From assembly GCF_017591435.1 (NCBI RefSeq), contig NC_059299.1, positions 9,548,480-9,612,479 on the forward strand: a DNA stretch of 64,000 nt. Direction: 5' to 3'. Made by a program: the position numbers and the translations under genes. Positions within the stretch are counted from its first letter, which is position 1, and each line of letters starts with the position of its first letter. The stretch is from Portunus trituberculatus (Eukaryota; Arthropoda; Malacostraca; Decapoda; Portunidae). A model generated the notes under the pieces. The model had not been told where the DNA came from, did not search any database, and was given only the letters and a program-made list of their open reading frames with translations. Positions 50,000 through 62,939 of the stretch are shown in pieces.

Positions 50000-50634
50000 T
50001 CACCACAAAACACGTAAAAAGGAAACCCATTGTCCTTCCCACTGACAATTTCGGGACAATGAAGTTATTCCCATGCAAGAAAAAGGAAGAAGAGGAAGAA
50101 ATATGTCAAACCAGCCAAAATACAGCTAGGAAAATCACAAAAAGGCAGAGAATACACGAAAACACAAAAGAAGCACGTGATATGGCTCGGATTCCTCAAC
50201 ACAACATTGCAAACACACGCAACACACCTGAGGACAAACGTGTGAATGAAGATCGTGTCTAAATCCTATAACGGGTGAAGTGTACAGGGTTTGATTCTTT
50301 GTAGTGAAGTGTATGTAAGATCAAGAGTGTACTAGTCGTAAAGGAACGAGAGGAATGAAGGTCAAGAGTTGAATGAAAGGAATTAGAGTGTGTGAAAATT
50401 AAGAAAAAACTGTTTGGTTCTTTTAAATAAGGGATTACATGAGGAACACTTCCATATTACATTAGAAAAGACAAACTAAAATAAATAACAAAATAGAACA
50501 CATACGGAAAATACTACTATTATAACAAAAACAAGAAAAACAAGACCATATTTCTCTTAACATGATAATTTTAAGTGAGGAAAACAAATGATAAACACAA
50601 ATTAAATAAAAAAGAGAAAAGATACGACTAATAT

Positions 50635-50679
<45 letters not shown>

Positions 50680-50849
50680 TTTCTCAGAGGTTGATTCTTT
50701 TAAGTAAGGAATACAAACGAGAAAACCAAATTACCTTAAAAATAAAAAAAATATAAGGAAAATGTCGCTTCTATAACAAAAACACGACAAAGACGATATT
50801 CCTCAGGGCGAGAGAGAGAGAGAGAGAGAGTCTACGTGTGCGTGTGCGT

Positions 50850-50904
<55 letters not shown>

Positions 50905-51054
50905 AGTCAGGAAAACCCCAAAATGGCTGCAAGAGGAACAAAGCACTGGATCTCTTTTGTCTCCCTAGGGTGTCTGTACAAGAGTCACACCAACCTGGAA
51001 AAATATGTGAGCAAAAACACGTCCTGTTCTCAAAATGCAAAGTTCATTCTCGCC

Positions 51055-51094
<40 letters not shown>

Positions 51095-51330
51095 AGGGGA
51101 GGGTGGCGGGGGCGGGGAGATGGAGGTCAGGGGTGTGTGGGTGGGTGGATGAAACAGGTAAAGGAGGAAGAGGCGTAATGTGAGGAACAGGTGACTAATT
51201 GGTGAATAATACAAGGTGAGTGGGCAGGCTTACTCATGCTATAGACCACACGATGAACAGTTAGCATTTCTTAGTAGTGATTGCGGTAGTGGTAGAAGTA
51301 GGCACCATTCACAACTTCACCGTAATCTTA
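50000..51330. other. AT-rich sequence with (AC)n and (GT)n runs, no gene
   Basis: (AC)n at 50640-50678, (GT)n-type runs at 50836-50900 and 51058-51092. TTTTAA(A/G)TAAGG with ATTAC and GAGGAAAAC-like phrases recur near 50425, 50570 and 50700, suggesting a decayed 125-145 bp tandem repeat. Open frames between the GT runs have no support as exons. Confidence 0.5.
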
Positions 51331-51890
<560 letters not shown>

Positions 51891-51959
51891 TGAAATCGCA
51901 GTCACACGTGCAACACAAAGGCTGCCCCGTGAAGACACAGCTTCCTATCACACTCAAGG

Positions 51960-52370
51960 TCACCAGTCTTGTATGTCTTAATAGCCACTCACCGCTGTCA
52001 CCACCTGCTCCACACCCTACCCCTTCCCCTTTCTCCCTTCCCCCTTACCCCTTACCCCTTCCCCATCCTCCTCATCCTTCTCCTCCTGTTTCTTCTTCCC
52101 TATTATACTTTTTCTTCATATTTCTTTTCCTTTTTTCTTTCTTTCAGTTTTATGTTCCTCCTCTTTCTCCTCTTGTTTTTTCTTTACCTTCTTTTTTCCC
52201 TATTTTCTTTTTAATTATTGTTATTCTGTCCTTTTTTTGTTTCTTCTACCCTATTATCATTTTTTTTTTTCATTTTTGTCCTCCTCCTCCTTCCTCCTCC
52301 TCCTTCCCGTCCTGCACTTCCGTCTTCTTCGCTGTCCTCTATATAATTTCGTGCACAAATTTACAGTAAC
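51960..52370. other. Pyrimidine-rich region
   Basis: CCCTTACCCCTTCC- and TTTCTTTT-type sequence on the plus strand continues to 52330, with no gene. Triplet-like GTTGTT and ACTACT runs follow at 52440-52565. Confidence 0.5.
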
Positions 52371-52654
52371 CTCACGACTTTGTTCTGCGTCACCAGTCTG
52401 ACCTCACCACTGTAGGTCACGAGGTCAGTCGAGGGTGGTGCTGGTGCTGGTGCTGGTGTTGTTGTTGTTGTTTTGAGTGGTGCTGTTATTCTTGCTATGA
52501 ATTCTATTGTTGCTATTTTTACTACTGTTATTATTACTACTACTACTACTACTACTACTATCAATACTGCTACTGTTACTAGTCTAATCAATCTCCTCCT
52601 TCTCTTTCATTTCGCCTTTCTGCTACTACAATTACAAATACTACCACTACCAAA

Positions 52655-53590
<936 letters not shown>

Positions 53591-53729
53591 ACAAACTCGT
53601 TGACCTTTCAAAGACACGTGATGAGCCATAGAAAACGGGATATGGCTGCTTAAATTATGGAATACTCAACTAAACCTAATCTATTCTAAGCGAGGTGTTG
53701 CTAAGTCATTACCTGGAAACAAACAACAG

Positions 53730-54565
53730 GTAGGGGAGGAGGGAACGAGGAGAGACCAAGAAGGAATAAAGAGGGACAGAATGAGGGAAAGGATGAAAAA
53801 GACAAAAGGAAACAGATAATGAAAGAAGAAATTAGGAAAAGGAAACAGGAAACAAGGAGAGACAAATGAGGAATAAAGAGGAAGAATAAGGAAAGGAAGG
53901 AAAAGGCAAAAGGAAGTAAAGAGAATGAAGGAAGATATTAAGAATGAGAAAGGAAAGGAAGGAAAATAAAAAAAAAGTAAAAATGGGAAGAAATAAGGGA
54001 GTAGAAAAGGGAGAAATAAAGAAAGAGGTAAGGAAAAAGAGAACAAGAAGAAAGAAAGAAAGAATAAAGAGGAAAAGAATGAAAAGAAGGAAGGAAAATA
54101 CAAAAGAAAACAAAGATAATGAAGGAAAGAATAAGGAGAAAGAGCGAGAATGGAAGAAAAGAAGAAGGAAAATAAAGAAGATATGTGAATAATGAACGGA
54201 TAAGGAGAAAAAGAAACAAAAGGAATAAGAAGGAGAGAAATAAAGAAAGAGAAAACGAAGAGAGAAACGAAGAGAGAGAGAAAGAAGAAATAATGAAGTA
54301 AAAAATGAGGAGAAGGAAGAAAATGCAAAAAAGGAAACAAGTATAATGGAGGAAGAAATGAGAGATAGACCGAGAAAGGAAGGAAGAAGAAAGAAAATAA
54401 AGAAAACAAGTGAATAATGAAAGAATAAGGCGAAAGAAAGATAAAATAAGTAAAAGAAAGAATAAATAGAGAAAGGAATAAGGGAAATGGAGAAAAAATG
54501 GATAAAACTGCAGAAATAACGAAGGGAATGAAGAAAATGGAAGGAAAAGGCAAAGGAAATACTTA
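53730..54565. repeat. Purine-only tract, decayed tandem repeat (about 840 bp)
   Basis: The plus strand is almost entirely A and G. GGAAACA(A/G)-(G)ATAATG(A/G)AGGAA, GAATAAAGAG, AATAAGGAGAAAGA and GGAAGGAAAA recur roughly every 100-130 bp. Open frames on the opposite strand (Phe/Leu/Ser-rich) are composition shadows. Confidence 0.75.
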
Positions 54566-55260
54566 ATTATCCCCTCGCCATCATCATCATCATCATTATC
54601 TCATTAACTTGTCTCGCCCTTGTTATCATCTTCATTTCCTCATTAATCTGTTCCCGTCTCACCTCTCTCCTCTTCCTTATTTATCACCTCCTTTCATTCT
54701 CCTCCTCCCCATCTTATTTATTCCTCCTCCTTTGTCTCTTTATTATTCTATTAACTCTTTCACTCCTCTTCATCTCCCTGTTTCGTTAATTAATCACTTT
54801 TATCTCCCTCTCCTTCTTTTCCTCTTCGTCTCCTTTTCATTCGTTATTTCTCTCTATTTCGTTCTTCTCCTTTGTTCTGGTTCCATTCCTTCGTTCAGTA
54901 ATTATTCGAATATTCCACTGGTTCTTTTCCTCTCCCAGCTTCTCTCCCAGCCTCTCTCAGCCTCTCCCAGCCTGTCATCTTCTTTTTCATCTACATCTTA
55001 ACATCATCTCTCTGTTCACCGTATCTCCTTGTCCTTTTTTTTTCTTCCCTATCTCCTTTGTTCGCTCTCTTTCTTCTCCTTCCTTCCTTTCATTTCTCTT
55101 TTCTCTCTCGTTTATCATTTATATTTTCACTTCTTTCTCCTTAACTCTGTTCTCTCTCGCCTTTATTCATATTTTCACTGTTTATATCTTTCTCTTTTAA
55201 TCCTTTTGTTTTATCCTGATTATTTTTGTCATCTGTCTAGTTGTTAATGTATCTCTAGTT
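54566..55260. repeat. Pyrimidine-rich tract following the purine tract
   Basis: Immediately after 54565 the strand bias flips to C/T-rich (TCATCATCAT, TTCCTCATTA, CTCCTTTGTC, TTCTCC). Decayed units with TTATTCATATTTTCACT and TCTCCTT recur near 55110 and 55160. Confidence 0.6.
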
Positions 55261-55281
55261 TAATTAAGAATGCTTTTTTAA

Positions 55282-55486
55282 TCCCTTCAGTACCATGACA
55301 TATTTTCACATTCATTTCGCTTACCGTATGGCGATTTTACACAGCTTCAGAAACTCATGTGGGAGATTAAGATAGTGAAGACTCTGGCCATTAATCTTCT
55401 CTCCTCCATAGATTTTTCCTAATCTCAATAAAATGGTCTAATCGTACACAAGTCTCAAGGTAAAAATGCGTCCCGGTATTGAAGGG
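55282..55486 (+). mobile_element. TTAA-flanked MITE, full-length copy (205 bp)
   Basis: The left flank is TTAA (55278-55281); the right flank is TTGA (55487-55490), one substitution from TTAA. Ends TCCCTTCAGTACCATGACAT and GCGTCCCGGTATTGAAGGG are inverted repeats. The interior GCTTCAGAAACTCATGTGGG and GCCATTAATCTTCTCTCCTC match the copy at 20309 in the same orientation. It abuts a family B copy on its right. Confidence 0.85.
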
Positions 55487-55490
55487 TTGA

Positions 55491-55685
55491 TATGATAGAA
55501 GCAGACGGTGATGAGGTTGTTGGTGGAGAGATAATAGGCAAGTCAATAGGGAGGTTTTAGGAGGTTAGGTAAGTTTATGGAAGGGCATGACGGATGGAAA
55601 CAGGTTGGCATGTTTGTTTGAAGGACCGCCACGTGCAGGGGTGATAACTTCCTGTAGCTTCTCTTATGTTCCATGTTCTCTTGTT
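55491..55685 (+). repeat. Dispersed repeat family B, copy 3
   Basis: The copy starts with TGATAGAAGCAGACGG and ends with GGTTGGCATGTTTGTTTGAA, GGACCGCCACGTGCAGGGGT, GATAACTTCCTGTAGCTTCT and a CTTATGTTCCATGTTCTC tail. The order is the same as the copy at 36868. It starts directly at the right flank of a MITE. Confidence 0.7.
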
Positions 55686-55689
55686 CTTT

Positions 55690-56200
55690 CTCCTTTTTAC
55701 TTTTGATTTCTTTTTTTTACTCTTTTATCCTTTATTTATCGCCCATTTTTTTTCTTTCTTATTCTATTTTATTTCATTACGTATTTTGCCATCAATACTG
55801 TCTAGTTCAACATTCATTCTTCTTCCTTTACTTAATTTACAACTTCTCTTCACTTATTTCTCACCAATACACATGAACAATTAACTATCTCTTCCCTAAC
55901 ATTTACTTCTCTTCCTCTAATTCACTTTCAACCCCTCCTCCTCTTCCCCTTCGTTCTCTTCCTCTTCCACCATGTCCCCTTCCTCTATCTAACCGCCAGT
56001 CATCACCGCCGGCCGTCACCTTCCCTCCCTCACCGCTACACAACCCGTACCGCCTCCTCTAAACACAAACAGGTCGCTTACATAACTAAAACCGGATTTA
56101 TGAGGGCCAGTCAGCCTCGGGTCACCTTGTATGCGAGTCTATAGGTTGGAATGTGGCCAAACACTATGGATTATGAAGGGGACAAAGTAAAGGGTTCAAT
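55690..56200. other. Pyrimidine-rich intergenic sequence, no gene
   Basis: TTTCTTTTTT and CCTCTTCC fragments; nothing coding or structural was recognised. Confidence 0.5.
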
Positions 56201-56236
56201 TTTAGGGTTTTCTTAGTTTTTTTTTTTGTAATGGTG

Positions 56237-56315
<79 letters not shown>

Positions 56316-56385
56316 GTGAGGCTTCCTTATGTAAAAGAAAATAAGTAAATAAAAGTAAGGAAGATGGTTGTTGTTGCTGTTGTTG

Positions 56386-56433
<48 letters not shown>
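56237..56433. repeat. (GT)n and (TTA)n microsatellites
   Basis: (GT)n at 56237-56312 and (GTT/TTA)n triplets at 56366-56433. Confidence 0.97.
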
Positions 56434-56434
<1 letters not shown>

Positions 56435-56834
56435 CATCATTATTCGTGTATTTGTGTGTGTGTTTTAGTATGTAAATTGACAAGTCAGTCTTTTCTTATG
56501 TAAAAACAGAATGAAAAAAAGAGATTTACTTTATTTTATCTTATTTATCTTTTTTTCACACGTAAGGCTTTGTTTAAGGTCTTATAAGCAGGTTTTTCTA
56601 TACAATTTGTTAAGTTCACCGCTGGCCTCCTTCACTGGAGAATCGTGTCCTGTGATTTATGTAAAGAGCCACAGACAATTTTCTGAACATTTTTTTTTTC
56701 AAGGAGAGTAATGTAAGTAAAGAACAAGTCAGAACACAAGAACACAAAGGAACCTGCAAGAGATCATCAGGTCAACACGTATGTAAAAAAAAAAAAAATG
56801 CCTACTTATTTCCACTATCATTCCAATCCATAAA

Positions 56835-57030
56835 TTAATCTAATCTTCATGTAAAGTTTCCTTATGATTAGGTACTAAAAACGTGATTACTGAGTCTAAT
56901 CCAGTTAACTACACCTATATTTTTCACCTGTCTTCATTCGTAAACCTAATCTCGTAAAGCTCCTTAATGACTCGGCACTAACAACCAGATTACTGAGTTT
57001 ATTCCCTCCACCTGCCACAAGTACTAAGGG
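56835..57030. repeat. Decayed two-copy tandem repeat, period about 116 bp
   Basis: CTAATCTTCATGTAAAGTTTCCTTATGATTAGG-like sequence at about 56839 recurs as CTAATCTCGTAAAGCTCCTTAATGACTCGG-like sequence at about 56946. Both continue with (T/C)ACTAA-AAC and GATTACTGAGT. Confidence 0.7.
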
Positions 57031-57063
57031 CCTTTACACTGAAACACTTCCTCCACTACATTA

Positions 57064-57430
57064 AAAAAGCTCTAGTTGAAGTTACACTGTTTTTAACCCC
57101 TTCAGTACTAGGACGCATTCTTACCTTGAGTTTCGGTACGATTAGACGATTTTATTTACATTAAGAAGGGTTTATGGAGGTCAGAAGATAAATGGCCACA
57201 GTTTTCACTATTTCAACCTCCACTCAAGTTTCTGAAGCTGTATTAAATCACCAAATAGTAAGCAGAATGAATATGAAAATGCCTCAAAGCACTCAATGGA
57301 TTAAAGGTGTTTTTTTTACGATTCTTGTGACAGATTAACTGAGAAACACTCTTGGGAACATGGTTAATCATCTCTGTGGCCTTTGAAAATAGTTGTGGTG
57401 AGCGTGCAAAGCGTTTATAAACATGAGTAT
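57064..57430 (+). repeat. Dispersed repeat family A, copy 3, interrupted by a MITE
   Basis: The left part (57064-57096, AAAAAGCTCTAGTTGAAGTT) and right part (57301-57430, containing GAGAAACACTCTTGGG and CATCTCTGTGGCCTTTGAAA with ATAGTTGTGGTGAG) together match the uninterrupted copy at 15726-15905. The 204-bp gap between them is the MITE at 57097. Confidence 0.75.
57097..57300 (-). mobile_element. TTAA-flanked MITE, full-length copy (204 bp), inserted in family A repeat
   Basis: It lies between TTAA at 57093-57096 and TTAA at 57301-57304. The left end CCCCTTCAGTACTAGGACGC is well preserved; the right end (GCCTCAAAGCACTCAATGGA) is more decayed. The interior is the reverse complement of the copies at 20309 and 55282. 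Confidence 0.85.
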
Positions 57431-57434
57431 AAGT

Positions 57435-57780
57435 CTTATTTACTTACTAGTATTGGGAAATTAAAGCCGTGACTGATGATATTCTCAATAAATGCTGAAC
57501 TTTACCTTCACTAGCGAAACAGTGTCACCGGGAATCAATAACACCAAAAATTGCATAAATCACAAGATTAAATAAGGTTAAGAGTTCAAATTTTCTACCG
57601 TTCGCCGCCACCAGAGGGAATACAGATGACGCTTCTCTTCCTGCCTCGGTGCAACATGACAGAGGCGAGGCACACGTGAGGAGAATAGAGGCTGGCGAAG
57701 GTCAATGCGGGGGAAGGTTGAGCGGAAGGAACGAGACAAGGTAAGCGTTCTTCTGGCACAGGATGTACATTAGCGAAGGG
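57435..57780. other. Apparently unique AT-rich sequence, no gene
   Basis: No repeat period, splice-flanked frame or RNA gene was recognised. Confidence 0.4.
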
Positions 57781-57784
57781 GAAA

Positions 57785-58031
57785 AAATGAAATTGAAACT
57801 GATTAACAAGAAAAAGTGAACTATTCAAAATATTTCCATTAACAGCGGAACATGGCAACGTAAGGGCAAAGTGAGAAAAAAATACGAAGCTATAAGAAAA
57901 ATAGGAGTAATTAACAAGAAAAGAGAGTGATTTTAATTATTTCTTATTAGCGGGGAAGAGAAAAACGTAAGAAAAAATTATATAAGATGGAAAAAGACAA
58001 AATTTAAAATGATTAACAGGAAAAAATGGCC

Positions 58032-58063
<32 letters not shown>

Positions 58064-58080
58064 TAAGTCAAATAGAACTA
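57785..58080. repeat. Decayed A-rich tandem repeat, period about 110-115 bp
   Basis: GATTAACAAGAAAA, or a variant, recurs near 57800, 57911 and 58010. The first two are followed by TTATTAGCGG-like sequence and AACGTAAG. (GA)n at 58037-58063 ends the block. Confidence 0.65.
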
Positions 58081-58194
58081 AAAGAACCAAATTGACAGTG
58101 AAAGTAACATAAGAATTCAACACTCCACAATTGTTATAACGAAAAGACCACGTTCCTTCCAACAGAACAAGAACATGAATGATATGAGGCTGTA

Positions 58195-58681
58195 ATTTCT
58201 TCTATCTTATTTTTCTTTCTTCTTTTCTTTTTTCTTTTCTTTTTTTCTTTTTTCCATCTGGTCATTCATACACGTACTCTCACATTTAGCAAGACAACTG
58301 ACTAACTGACACACTCTCTCACTCTCTCACTCTCTCATTTTGTCACTCACTCACTTTCCTTTCGACTCCTGAGCGGAAGGAAGAAAGAGAAAATAAAAGA
58401 CAGAAGTAAAAGAAATATAAATCAAAGCAAAAGAGAGAAAAGAGAGAAGAGATATAGAAGGAAAAGAGAAAATGAAATGAGAGAGAAAAATAAAGAAAAA
58501 CAAAGAGGAAAAGCAAAGAAAATAAATCAAACCAAGGAAAAATATAGAAAAATAATAAAGAAAAGAGAGAGAGAGAAAAAAAGGAAAGGAAAAAAGGAGA
58601 ACCACAAAAATACAAGAAAAAAGAATAAACGAAGATTTAAAGAGAACAACAACAACAACAACAAATAATAATAACAACAAC

Positions 58682-58712
<31 letters not shown>

Positions 58713-58730
58713 GTAATAAAACACACACAA
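58195..58730. repeat. Pyrimidine then purine low-complexity block with (AAC)n/(AAT)n
   Basis: TTTTCTTTCTT-type sequence at 58198-58255, CACTCTCT repeats at 58310-58330, A/G-only sequence at 58378-58645 and (AAC/AAT)n triplets at 58645-58712. Confidence 0.85.
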
Positions 58731-58852
58731 GATCCCGGAAACAATCGGTTACGTAAAAATGAAACACGATAACGGAAGAAACGCGAGGTTGTGAAGGTGA
58801 AATAGTCCGGTTATGAAGGCCTGGATGTCTGCTGCGTTATATAGTAGGCCTA

Positions 58853-58902
58853 GTGGTGGTGGTGGTGGTGGTGGTGGTGGTGGTGGTGGTGGTGGTGGTG
58901 GC
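58853..58902. repeat. (GGT)n microsatellite
   Basis: About sixteen GGT triplets. Confidence 0.97.
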
Positions 58903-59005
58903 GGAGGAGGCAGATAGGGTGACCACTAATTTATCTACGTTTTCTTGAGAACTTAAAGAAAATGTGAAGGAAGAGAGATTGATGGAAAAGAAGGAAACGA
59001 ACAAG

Positions 59006-59977
59006 GTGAGAAGAAGAAGAAGAAGAAGAAGAAGAAGAAGAAGAAGAAGAAGAGAAGAGAAGAAGAAGAAAGAGAAGAAGAAGAAGAAGAAAGGGAAGAA
59101 GAAGAAGAAAGAGAAGAAGAGAAGAAGAAAGAGAAGAAGAAGAAAGAGAAGAAGAAGAAGAAGAAAGGGAAGAAGAAGAAGAAAGAGAAGAAGAAGAAGA
59201 AGAAAAGAGAAGAAGAAGAAGAAAAGAAGAAGAAGAAGAGAAGAAGAAGAAGAAGAAGAAAGAAGAAGAAGAAGAAGAAGAAGAAAGAGAAGAAGAAGAA
59301 GAAGAAGAAAGAGAAGAAGAAGAAGAAGAAGAAGAAGAAGAAGAAGAAGAGAAGAAGAAGAAGAAAGAGAAGAAGAAAGAGAAGAAGAAGAAGAAAGAGA
59401 AGAAGAAGAAGAAAGAAGAAGAGAGAAGAAGAAGAAGAAAGAAGAAGAAGAAGAAGAGAAGAAGAAGAAGAAGAAGAAGAGAGAAGAAGAAGAAGAAGAA
59501 GAAAGAGAAGAAGAAGAAAAGAAGAAGAAGAAAGAGAAGAAGAAGAAGAAAGAGAAGAAGAAGAAGAAAGAGAAGAAGAAGAAGAAGAAGAAGAAGAAGA
59601 AGAAAAGAAGAAGAAGAAGAGAAGAAGAAGAAGAAGAAGAAGAAGAAGAAGAAGAAGAAGAAAGAAGAAGAAGAAGAAAAGAAGAAGAAGAAGAAGAAGA
59701 AGAGAAGAAGAAGAAGAAGAAGAAGAAGAAAGAAGAAGAAGAAGAAGAAGAAAGAGAAGAAGAAGAAGAAAGAGAAGAAGAAGAAAGAGAAGAAGAAAGA
59801 GAAGAAGAAGAAGAAAAGAAGAAGAAGAAGAAGAAGAAGAAGAAGAAGAAGAAGACGAAGACGAAGACGAAGACGAAGAAGAAGAAGAAGAAAGAAAAGA
59901 AAAGAAAAAGAAGCACAAGAACAAAACAAGAACAAGAAAAAAAAAAGAAGAAGAAGAAGAAGAAGAAGAAGAAGAAG

Positions 59978-60006
<29 letters not shown>
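59006..60006. repeat. About 1 kb imperfect (GAA)n polypurine array
   Basis: A thousand bases consist almost only of GAA triplets with AAGAGAAG, AGAAAG and GGGAAG variants, and a short GACGAA block at about 59855-59876. The plus strand is pure purine except a few C bases, mainly near the right end. The long open frames on both strands (poly Lys/Arg/Glu; poly Phe/Leu/Ser) are artefacts of this. Confidence 0.97.
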
Positions 60007-60010
<4 letters not shown>

Positions 60011-60057
60011 AAAGTAGAAGTAGAAAAGTAGAAAGTGAACCAGACAGTGACGAAATG

Positions 60058-60060
<3 letters not shown>

Positions 60061-60127
<67 letters not shown>

Positions 60128-60169
60128 GTGGATGAAATAACATAACAAAAAACTTCCATGAAAAAAAAA

Positions 60170-60230
<61 letters not shown>
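60061..60230. repeat. (GA)n and (GT)n microsatellites
   Basis: (GA)n at 60061-60126 and (GT)n at 60171-60230. Confidence 0.97.
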
Positions 60231-60232
<2 letters not shown>

Positions 60233-60319
60233 GTACGAGTCTTCTCCAGGCCCAGGGTGGACGCCACGACCCCACGACCACACCCTGCTGCAAAAACTGG
60301 TGTGGTAGGACTGGCTTGC

Positions 60320-60500
60320 CCTCTACCACCACCACCACCATCCTCACCACCACTCACCACCACCACCACCACCGCCGCCACCCTTCACTATCAACACCAC
60401 TTCACCACTACAGTCCCGGATGTCACCATCACCACCACCACCATCTCCATCATTACCACCATCACCACCATCATCATCACCATCCTCTCTATCAACACCA
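60320..60500. repeat. (CAC/CAT)n-rich stretch
   Basis: Interrupted CAC, CAT and ACC triplets; only Thr/His homopolymer frames result. Confidence 0.85.
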
Positions 60501-60584
60501 CAACTTTAGTATTCTCATCACCAAACTTTCCTTAGTCAAGCTGTCACCATCATCACTCTACTCACCAAACACGGTCATAACGAG

Positions 60585-60772
<188 letters not shown>

Positions 60773-60820
60773 GTGAAAAGGTCAGAAGTTTACGCACAAG
60801 ATTGATGTGAAATAATGTAC

Positions 60821-60825
<5 letters not shown>

Positions 60826-60882
<57 letters not shown>

Positions 60883-61011
60883 TAAAATCACTAGCTAATC
60901 TGTCGTTGCGTAATGGCTGGAAGTAAAGAGGCGATCAGTATGCTCGTTTGCTTTTCACAAGAAGGAAGATAAGGGAAGCTGTAGGAAGCCATCTGGCCCA
61001 CACGTGACGCC

Positions 61012-61081
<70 letters not shown>

Positions 61082-61137
61082 TATCACTATTAAGGTAAGA
61101 CACTTTGATAAACTCACACGTCTGTTCTTCACTTTAA

Positions 61138-61187
<50 letters not shown>
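60826..61187. repeat. (TC)n, (CA)n and (TC)n microsatellites
   Basis: (TC)n at 60826-60880, (CA)n at 61014-61079 and (TC)n at 61145-61188. Confidence 0.97.
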
Positions 61188-61189
<2 letters not shown>

Positions 61190-61192
<3 letters not shown>

Positions 61193-61725
61193 GGGCCAGC
61201 AAGCACTTTCCCAGTCAGAACACGGCTGTACACATCATTACCGCCACATTATCAGCACTTTACACCAACACCAGTAACTCACTCTGACGCACACCTATTT
61301 GTCACTCTCACTCTCACTCTCTCAGGGTTAATTAAAAGTGAGATCTGAATAATTACAAGAAGAAATAATTTGAGTTACAACCATAAATATTGTCTTCAGA
61401 CGCATCCACCACCATTACTACCATCACCATCACTACCACTACACTCTCCCGTGCTATATCTCACTATGCCCTGCCTGAGTCACCATTAGTATGTCACTGT
61501 ACTGCCTCATCATCGTATTAGCGTGTTGTGTGGTGAGCGGAAACGTCTTATTTGCATCATCCAAGGGTTTGAAATTTGAATATTGATTGTGAGGTTGTAT
61601 ATGATGTAAAATGTTTCTTTGTAAAGTTTATTAGTTTGTTTACACGTGTATGAAGATGATTGAGTGTAGTAATATGAATGAATAATTAAATAAAGTGATT
61701 AAGAAGAGGGCTAATTAAATATGCA
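61190..61725. other. Apparently unique AT-rich sequence, no gene
   Basis: Contains a short CACTCT repeat at 61305-61321 and ACCATCAC triplets near 61410-61440. No gene signals. Confidence 0.4.
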
Positions 61726-61728
61726 GTG

Positions 61729-61730
<2 letters not shown>

Positions 61731-61783
<53 letters not shown>

Positions 61784-62440
61784 ATGACTCTCAAATTCGC
61801 TATAATCTCTCAAAAAACACCTCAATCTATGCTCAGTCTGGTGACAATCATTGCATAAGCAGGTAAACAGGTAGGCAGGTACAAAGGACAGGTGTGACAC
61901 GCAGACACATCATCTTTGACCTAACTGCGCAGAAAACACGACCAGGCAAGGGAGAGCACAAGAACTTCAGGCTTACACGTTGCAGTCTCTTTATAAAGCA
62001 TGCCTATTTCAACTTCTCATCCTCATACATTTTTCTTTTCTAGTTTTTATGGTTGTATTGATGAAAAAGTAGTTTGTATGTAGTTAATGCTTAAGAGAGA
62101 CAGGCAACAAGTTTTTATTCAAGAGACACATGGAGAAAGAAAGAGAGACATAAAACAGTATTAGAGAAATGTAATACTAATAAAAATCCAAAGAGAAAAT
62201 TGAGAAAGTGATGATAATGAGATATGGATAGTGATAATAGTGATGATAGTGATGATAGTGAAGGTAGCAGTGATTGTAATAGTAAAGTAGTAATAGTAAT
62301 GTAATAGTGAAAGGTACTGATGATGGTGACAGTGATGGTGATAGTGATAGTGACAGAGGTGGTGATAGTGAGGCTGCCAATACCACTATCGCACTATTTT
62401 CCCCCATGTGGTGCAGGATCCGTCTCTCGGGAAAGGTCGG

Positions 62441-62479
<39 letters not shown>

Positions 62480-62553
62480 GACATCTCGCACCTGGACTGA
62501 GCAGGATGTTTATGCATGTGCGTATATGCATGTGTTTGTCTACGTACTTCCGC

Positions 62554-62652
<99 letters not shown>

Positions 62653-62724
62653 AACTAAAAGAACCGTGAAATTGCACATTGTTATCTTCTAAAGCTCACC
62701 ACCACCACCACCACCACCACCACC
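61731..62724. repeat. (AC)n, GATAGT-type, (GT)n, (AC)n and (CAC)n microsatellites
   Basis: (AC)n at 61731-61781. At 62215-62370 a decayed GTGATAGTGATG repeat. (GT)n at 62443-62478 and (AC)n at 62558-62650 are inverted relative to each other across about 80 bp. (CAC)n lies at 62698-62724. Confidence 0.9.
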
Positions 62725-62939
62725 ACAACCTGTCAGGGCAAAAATACAATTCCTTTCAATCCTCTGCTACTTTTGGCTTCTGTCGGGAATTCCGGAGCGT
62801 AACACAGAGCGAGAACCGGCGGGAACTGGCGTCCGTGAGTAAGCAAGTGTGGCGGAGCGTGTGAATACTCTAGCGACAATTTGCGAGTAATGAGGAAGAT
62901 TCAGAAGTAAAAGAGGCTGTTAAGAGGCCAGTCGTGATA

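Noticed and set aside
50836..51152. Open frame between two (GT)n runs with MAARGTKHWISFVSLGCLYK
   Set aside because: It is framed by Val/Cys homopolymer from (GT)n on both sides, with no splice sites or domain. The frame is open by chance.
58837..60381. Very long open frames on both strands (up to about 514 codons) across the GAA array
   Set aside because: They encode only Lys/Arg/Glu or Phe/Leu/Ser homopolymer-like sequence. A stop-poor triplet repeat gives open frames automatically.
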